8,799 bases of DNA from positions 1-8,799 of the forward strand of contig CAKRNX010000091.1 of NCBI GenBank assembly GCA_934371475.1, written 5' to 3'. The notes under the pieces are model-generated. The model worked only from the letters and a program-made list of their open reading frames with translations. It had not been told where the DNA came from and ran no database searches. The position numbers and the translations under genes are program-made. Position 1 is the first letter of the stretch. Each line of letters begins with the position of its first letter. Source of the DNA: an uncultured Lachnospiraceae bacterium. Lineage in GTDB: Bacteria > Bacillota > Clostridia > Lachnospirales > Lachnospiraceae. Of this stretch, positions 5,502 to 8,799 are shown piece after piece.

Positions 5502-6542
5502 ATGTCTGAGATTGTAATTGAAAATTTGTCAAAAACATTTACAACAAAAAGCGGTACAGTGGAGGCTCTCAAAAATATTTCCCTCTCTGTGGAATCCGGC
5601 GATATCTTCGGCATCATCGGAATGTCAGGCGCCGGTAAGAGTACCTTGGTGCGATGTATCAATTTTCTTGAGGCTCCCTCCTCCGGGCGGGTTCTGATTA
5701 ACGGCCGTTCCCTGGCTGACTACAGTGAAAAAGAGCTGCGTCGCCAACGCAGTGATATAGGAATGATTTTCCAGAGCTTTAATTTGCTGATGCAGAAATC
5801 CGTGCTTGATAATGTCTGCTTCCCGCTGACAATTCAGGGGAAAAAGAAAAAAGAAGCCAGAGAGAAAGCACTGGAACTTCTGGATATCGTAGGTCTTTCC
5901 GAAAAGGCACGCGCCTACCCCGCACAGCTTTCCGGCGGCCAGAAACAACGTGTAGCTATTGCCAGAGCGCTGGCATCTGATCCAAAAATCCTGCTCTGCG
6001 ATGAGGCTACAAGCGCACTTGATCCGCAGACCACTGCTTCGATCCTGGATCTTCTGAAAGATATTAACCGGCGATTTGGCATCACAATCATTATCATTAC
6101 ACATCAGATGTCTGTCGTTCGCAAGATCTGCAATCATGTAGCTATTTTAAAAGACGGCGAGATGGTCGAAAGCGGGCTGGTTTCCGAGATATTTGCCAAT
6201 CCGAAATCTTCTGTGGCCAGAGAACTGATCCTTAAAGACAGCGGCTCAGATCTTCCGCTTGCCCAATCGCAGGCTACGCAGAATAAAATCCGCAGCGGAG
6301 AGACAATCCGTATTGTATTTTCTGAAAACTCTGCTTTTGAGCCTGTCATCGCCAACCTGGTACTGACGTTCCGCGAACCGGTCAACATTCTGCGGGCTGA
6401 CACAAAAAATGTCAACGGCGTGGCAAAGGGTGAAATGATCCTGGAATTTGTCAAAGACAGCCCGAATATCCAGGCCATGAAACAGTATCTGACCGACCAC
6501 GGTCTTACAGTAGGGGAGGTGAATGACCATGTGGAGCCGTAG
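5502..6542 (+). CDS. metN: Methionine ABC transporter ATP-binding protein MetN
   Basis: The 346-residue ATPase powers methionine import from the inner face of the membrane. All catalytic motifs are intact: Walker A GMSGAGKST (40-48), Q-loop Gln91, signature LSGGQ (143-147), Walker B ILLCDE with Asp167-Glu168, and H-loop His201. The C-terminal region (about 268-340) is the NIL domain typical of MetN. In studied homologues it binds methionine and inhibits transport when internal methionine is high. Residue count and domain order match known MetN proteins (about 340). The start is set at the ATG at 5502 because AGAAAGG lies 8 bp upstream; a TTG six codons earlier would overlap that site. The 3' end overlaps metI, so the two are translationally coupled. 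Substrate could extend to D-methionine or related sulfur compounds, as in other members. Confidence 0.95.
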   Translation: MSEIVIENLSKTFTTKSGTVEALKNISLSVESGDIFGIIGMSGAGKSTLVRCINFLEAPSSGRVLINGRSLADYSEKELRRQRSDIGMIFQSFNLLMQKSVLDNVCFPLTIQGKKKKEAREKALELLDIVGLSEKARAYPAQLSGGQKQRVAIARALASDPKILLCDEATSALDPQTTASILDLLKDINRRFGITIIIITHQMSVVRKICNHVAILKDGEMVESGLVSEIFANPKSSVARELILKDSGSDLPLAQSQATQNKIRSGETIRIVFSENSAFEPVIANLVLTFREPVNILRADTKNVNGVAKGEMILEFVKDSPNIQAMKQYLTDHGLTVGEVNDHVEP

Positions 6543-7191
6543 TGTCATTGATATGCTGATTGCCGGGATCGGACAGACCCTGTATATGACGCTTTTTTCT
6601 ACATTTTTCGGATATCTGTTCGGAATGCCCATGGGCATTCTCCTTACAATTTCCGATAAAGACGGTCTCAAACCTAATGCGGTGCTCTACAAAGTTCTGG
6701 ATGTAATCGCCAACATTGTCCGAAGCATCCCGTTCCTGATCCTGATGATCCTGATCATCCCGATCACCCGTGCGATTGCAGGTAAATCCTACGGTCCCAC
6801 AGCCACCATTGTTCCGCTGACCATGGCGGCAATTCCCTTTATCGCCCGTATGGTTGAGTCTTCTCTTAAAGAAGTAGACAAGGGCGTGATTGAGGCCGCC
6901 CGCTCTATGGGAGCCGGAACCATGACCATCATCTTCCGCGTAATCCTTGTGGAAGCCCGCTGTTCTCTGCTGACAAATGCTACCATTGCCATCGGTACCA
7001 TTCTCGGTTATACGGCCATGGCAGGAGCAATCGGCGGCGGCGGCCTGGGTGATATCGCCATCCGTTACGGATATCAGCGATATCAGATGGACATTCTGTT
7101 CGTCACTGTCATCCTGCTGATCCTGCTTGTTCAGATTTTCCAGTCTGTCGGCATGATGCTGGCCAATCGTCTGGACAAGCGGAAATCATGA
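6529..7191 (+). CDS. metI: Methionine ABC transporter permease MetI
   Basis: This protein of about 220 residues has the usual MetI length and roughly five hydrophobic segments. Conserved family stretches are 'NIVRSIPFLILM' near the second membrane span, 'PLTMAAIPFIARMVE', and the cytoplasmic coupling loop EAARSMGAGT that docks with the ATPase. 'GYTAMAGAIGGGGLGDIA' and 'RYGYQRY' follow. Two ATGs, at 6523 and 6529, share a strong GGGGAGG at 6513-6519. Spacing is 3 nt to the first and 9 nt to the second, so the second is preferred; the protein differs by only two residues. Either start overlaps the end of metN (stop at 6542), implying translational coupling. Together with MetN and MetQ it forms the importer, with two copies of the permease per complex in known structures. 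Confidence 0.95.
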   Translation: MWSRSVIDMLIAGIGQTLYMTLFSTFFGYLFGMPMGILLTISDKDGLKPNAVLYKVLDVIANIVRSIPFLILMILIIPITRAIAGKSYGPTATIVPLTMAAIPFIARMVESSLKEVDKGVIEAARSMGAGTMTIIFRVILVEARCSLLTNATIAIGTILGYTAMAGAIGGGGLGDIAIRYGYQRYQMDILFVTVILLILLVQIFQSVGMMLANRLDKRKS

Positions 7192-7235
7192 TAATTAAAA
7201 ATTTATGTTTTCTGATTTTATCGCATTGTATTTAC

Positions 7236-7261
7236 CGGACAGCGTCAGCACTGCTGTTCCG
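7236..7261 (+). repeat. Stem-loop in the metI-metQ gap
   Basis: CGGACAGC (7236-7243) pairs with GCTG-T-TCCG (7253-7261) with one bulged T and a 9-nt loop. The 110-bp gap between metI and metQ is otherwise AT-rich, and no good promoter is seen in it. A stem here could mark mRNA processing or partial attenuation that lets the binding protein be made in excess. Its T-run (7279-7285) is 17 nt past the stem, too far for a classical terminator. Confidence 0.4.
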
Positions 7262-7301
7262 CCTGTCTGATAAAAATATTTTTTTACGGAGGAGAATTAC
7301 T

Positions 7302-8153
7302 ATGAAAAGATTTACTGCAGCACTTTTAACCGGAGCATTTGTACTTGGAAGCTTTAGCACCATGGCGCTGGCTGAGGATCTGACCCCTATCACAGTAGCC
7401 GATTCCGCCACACATCACGCAGAGATCCTGGAACAGGCAAAACCGCTTCTGGAGGAAAAAGGATACGATCTGGAAGTTACGGTATTTGATGACTATATTA
7501 TGCCCAACGAAGTAGTAGAGAGCGGTGAATTTGACGCCAACTACTTCCAGCATATCCCCTATCTTGAGAGCTACAACGAAGAAAAAGGCACTCATCTGGT
7601 CAATGCCGGCGGCATCCACTATGAGCCCTTCGGTATCTATCCCGGGACAAAAGACAGCCTGGACGACATCGCTGAGGGTGATACCATTGCAGTTCCCAAC
7701 GACACCACAAATGAAGCGCGTGCTCTGCTGCTTCTGCAGGACAACGGCATTATTACTCTGAAAGACGGTGCCGGACTGGAAGCTACCGTCAACGATATTG
7801 CGGAGAATCCTTACAATGTAGAAATCGTAGAACTGGCAGCAGAACAGGTAGCACGTGTCGTTGATGACACTTCCTACGTTGTTCTGAACGGAAACTATGC
7901 CCTGCAGGCCGGCTTCTCTGTAGCAAAAGACGCTCTGGCTTATGAGACTTCTGACTCCGAAGCAGCCAAAACCTATGTAAATGTCATTGCTGTAAAAGAA
8001 GGAAACGAAGACAGTGAGCCGATCAAAGCGCTGGTAGAAGTTCTGAAATCTGATGAAATTAAAGATTACATCAACTCCACTTACGACGGAGCCGTAATCC
8101 CCTTTGAAGACAGCGAGTCTGATACGGAAGCAGCCACAGAAGCAGCCAAATAA
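7302..8153 (+). CDS. metQ: Methionine-binding protein MetQ (NlpA family), non-lipoprotein type
   Basis: The 283-residue extracytoplasmic protein captures methionine and delivers it to MetI. Family stretches include 'ITVADSATHHAEILEQ' (30-45), 'FDANYFQHIPYLESY' (77-91), 'VPNDTTNEARALLLLQ' (131-146), and 'VLNGNYALQAG' (194-204), whose Asn is a ligand contact in known MetQ proteins. The start at 7302 is fixed by GGAGGAG 7 bp upstream; the open frame before it has no such site. Residues 1-24 are a signal peptide (MKRF, hydrophobic core, A-L-A before Glu25). There is no cysteine anywhere in the protein, so the usual lipobox is absent and an ordinary A-x-A cleavage is expected. After the usual family ending 'YDGAVIPF' there is an added acidic, alanine-rich tail of about 15 residues (269-283). 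How it stays at the surface is unclear. Confidence 0.94.
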   Translation: MKRFTAALLTGAFVLGSFSTMALAEDLTPITVADSATHHAEILEQAKPLLEEKGYDLEVTVFDDYIMPNEVVESGEFDANYFQHIPYLESYNEEKGTHLVNAGGIHYEPFGIYPGTKDSLDDIAEGDTIAVPNDTTNEARALLLLQDNGIITLKDGAGLEATVNDIAENPYNVEIVELAAEQVARVVDDTSYVVLNGNYALQAGFSVAKDALAYETSDSEAAKTYVNVIAVKEGNEDSEPIKALVEVLKSDEIKDYINSTYDGAVIPFEDSESDTEAATEAAK

Positions 8154-8192
8154 CAGAATATTTTCAGCTGTTTTAAACAGATAAAAACGAAC

Positions 8193-8227
8193 AATCCCGC
8201 GGCAGAACAATTCTGCCGCGGGATTTT
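8193..8227. terminator. Strong intrinsic terminator after metNIQ
   Basis: A perfect 15-bp stem, AATCCCGCGGCAGAA (8193-8207) with TTCTGCCGCGGGATT (8211-8225), has a 3-nt loop and runs into TTTT. It ends the metNIQ transcript 40 bp after the metQ stop. The stem is symmetric, and on the minus side ATTGTTCGTTTTT follows, so it may also stop the convergent HNH-gene transcript. Confidence 0.9.
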
Positions 8228-8267
8228 GAACTTGCATAAGTTCAAAAATGCTCCAGCATTCTTATGC
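8228..8267. repeat. Overlapping alternative hairpins in the convergent gap
   Basis: GAACTT-gcat-AAGTTC (8228-8243) overlaps a second pairing, GCATAAG (8234-8240) with CTTATGC (8261-8267), which itself encloses AATGCT-cc-AGCATT (8247-8260). The first and second cannot form together. On the minus strand AGCATT is followed by TTTG, so the inner hairpin could act as a weak terminator for the HNH gene. Confidence 0.4.
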
Positions 8268-8299
8268 CTAATGAGAGTCACTTTCCCACCTGATATACT

Positions 8300-8791
8300 T
8301 TATCTGACAGGAAAACTTCCAAAGCAGCGGTACATCATCCATCCTCCATAAAGTATGAGACCGAACACTGCTGCTTTTATACACCAGCGCAACAGCCAGT
8401 AGATCTGATACCTGCCAAGGATCCCCCGGATCAGCCAGATCCCCGCCTTGCTCCCTTTCTTCAGATTGCATCTGCGGCAGGCCGGTGCCAGGTTCCGCAC
8501 ATCATTCACATCCTCAATTCCTGCTATGCGCATCCACAAATTTTTCCCTGTCTTGGCCAGATAGACAGGATAAATATGATCTACCGTCATTTCTTTTTCT
8601 GAAAGCCTCCGATGACAGTACCGGCACCGATATCCTCCGAATGGTCTTGGATTTGCATTTAAAAATTTTCTTCTGTAATTATCGCTGCGCCCCAGATTTT
8701 CCGGATAAATCCTTCTGATTTCATAATGACGCCTGCGGCATATTTTTTCAATTTTACGTATCTGCCCTTCTTCCGCCTGTATCCGGTACAT
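8300..8791 (-). CDS. HNH-endonuclease-like protein with hydrophobic C-terminus, possibly 5'-partial
   Basis: The 163 residues contain a zinc-ribbon HNH core. It has Cys56-x-x-Cys59 (YRCRYC), the T-V-D-H-I-Y-P strand with Asp71-His72 as the metal and base residues, and Asn100 in VRNLAPAC. Cys105-x-x-Cys108-Asn109 is followed by LKKGSK. The N-terminal 50 residues are rich in Arg and Lys, as expected for nucleic-acid binding. After the core come aromatic-rich segments and a hydrophobic stretch at about 137-155 that could be a membrane helix, which is unusual for a nuclease. The ATG at 8789-8791 is only 8 bp from the window edge; the frame is open beyond it and no ribosome binding site is visible, so the true start may lie outside. 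It is convergent with metQ. No phage genes, methyltransferase or intron is seen nearby, so a restriction, homing or defence role cannot be assigned. Confidence 0.8.
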   Translation of the reverse strand: MYRIQAEEGQIRKIEKICRRRHYEIRRIYPENLGRSDNYRRKFLNANPRPFGGYRCRYCHRRLSEKEMTVDHIYPVYLAKTGKNLWMRIAGIEDVNDVRNLAPACRRCNLKKGSKAGIWLIRGILGRYQIYWLLRWCIKAAVFGLILYGGWMMYRCFGSFPVR

Positions 8792-8799
8792 ACTTCTGC

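Noticed and set aside
7188..7301. Upstream in-frame start adding 38 residues to MetQ
   Set aside because: The ATG at 7302 has GGAGGAG at ideal spacing and begins a normal signal peptide; the extension would bury it.
7326..8237. 303-codon minus-strand reading frame opposite metQ
   Set aside because: It is a shadow of metQ codons (rich in Phe, Cys, Gly and Val by antisense bias), starts inside the terminator region and has no recognisable domain.
1..8799. CRISPR arrays, tRNA or rRNA genes, insertion sequences, phage genes
   Set aside because: No regularly spaced direct repeats, cloverleaf sequences, transposase or integrase motifs, or phage structural genes were found on either strand. The HNH gene alone is not evidence of a mobile element.

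Overview
The window reads as a chromosomal segment of a low-to-mid-GC Bacillota genome. It is most likely a gut Lachnospiraceae (Clostridia): strong GGAGG-type ribosome binding sites, intrinsic terminators with T-tracts, a MetNIQ importer of Gram-positive type, and HutC-type GntR and LysR regulators all fit. This taxonomic call is inference from style and gene content; no rRNA or marker gene is present.

Layout, left to right. (1) 1-1833, plus strand: the end of a DeoR/GlpR-type sugar-responsive regulator, then a tandem ABC ATPase of the RbsA/MglA kind whose ATP-site motifs are badly eroded, with no permease or binding protein after it. A bidirectional terminator (1889-1932) closes this unit against the convergent gene. 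(2) 1951-4076, minus strand: a GntR/UTRA repressor with its own promoter, and upstream of it a shikimate-dehydrogenase-like oxidoreductase. The 416 bp between them hold a GC-rich, strongly folded element ending in a minus-strand terminator; this is the best candidate here for something undescribed. (3) 4077-4386: a divergent control region with two near-consensus promoters whose -35 boxes lie 15 bp apart around a perfect palindrome. It serves the oxidoreductase leftward and a LysR regulator rightward. (4) 4387-8153, plus strand: the LysR gene with its terminator, then metN-metI-metQ, a complete methionine ABC importer (ATPase with NIL sensor domain, permease, binding protein). The binding protein lacks the usual lipoprotein cysteine. 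(5) 8193-8799: a strong terminator, small overlapping hairpins, and a convergent HNH-nuclease-like gene with a hydrophobic C-terminus that may run off the window.

Working model (inference). The LysR protein sits between the oxidoreductase and metNIQ, so it may control one or both. Control of the oxidoreductase is supported by the shared divergent operator region. Control of metNIQ is supported only by position and by a metN promoter without a good -35 box. No phage, insertion sequence, CRISPR array, tRNA or rRNA is visible.
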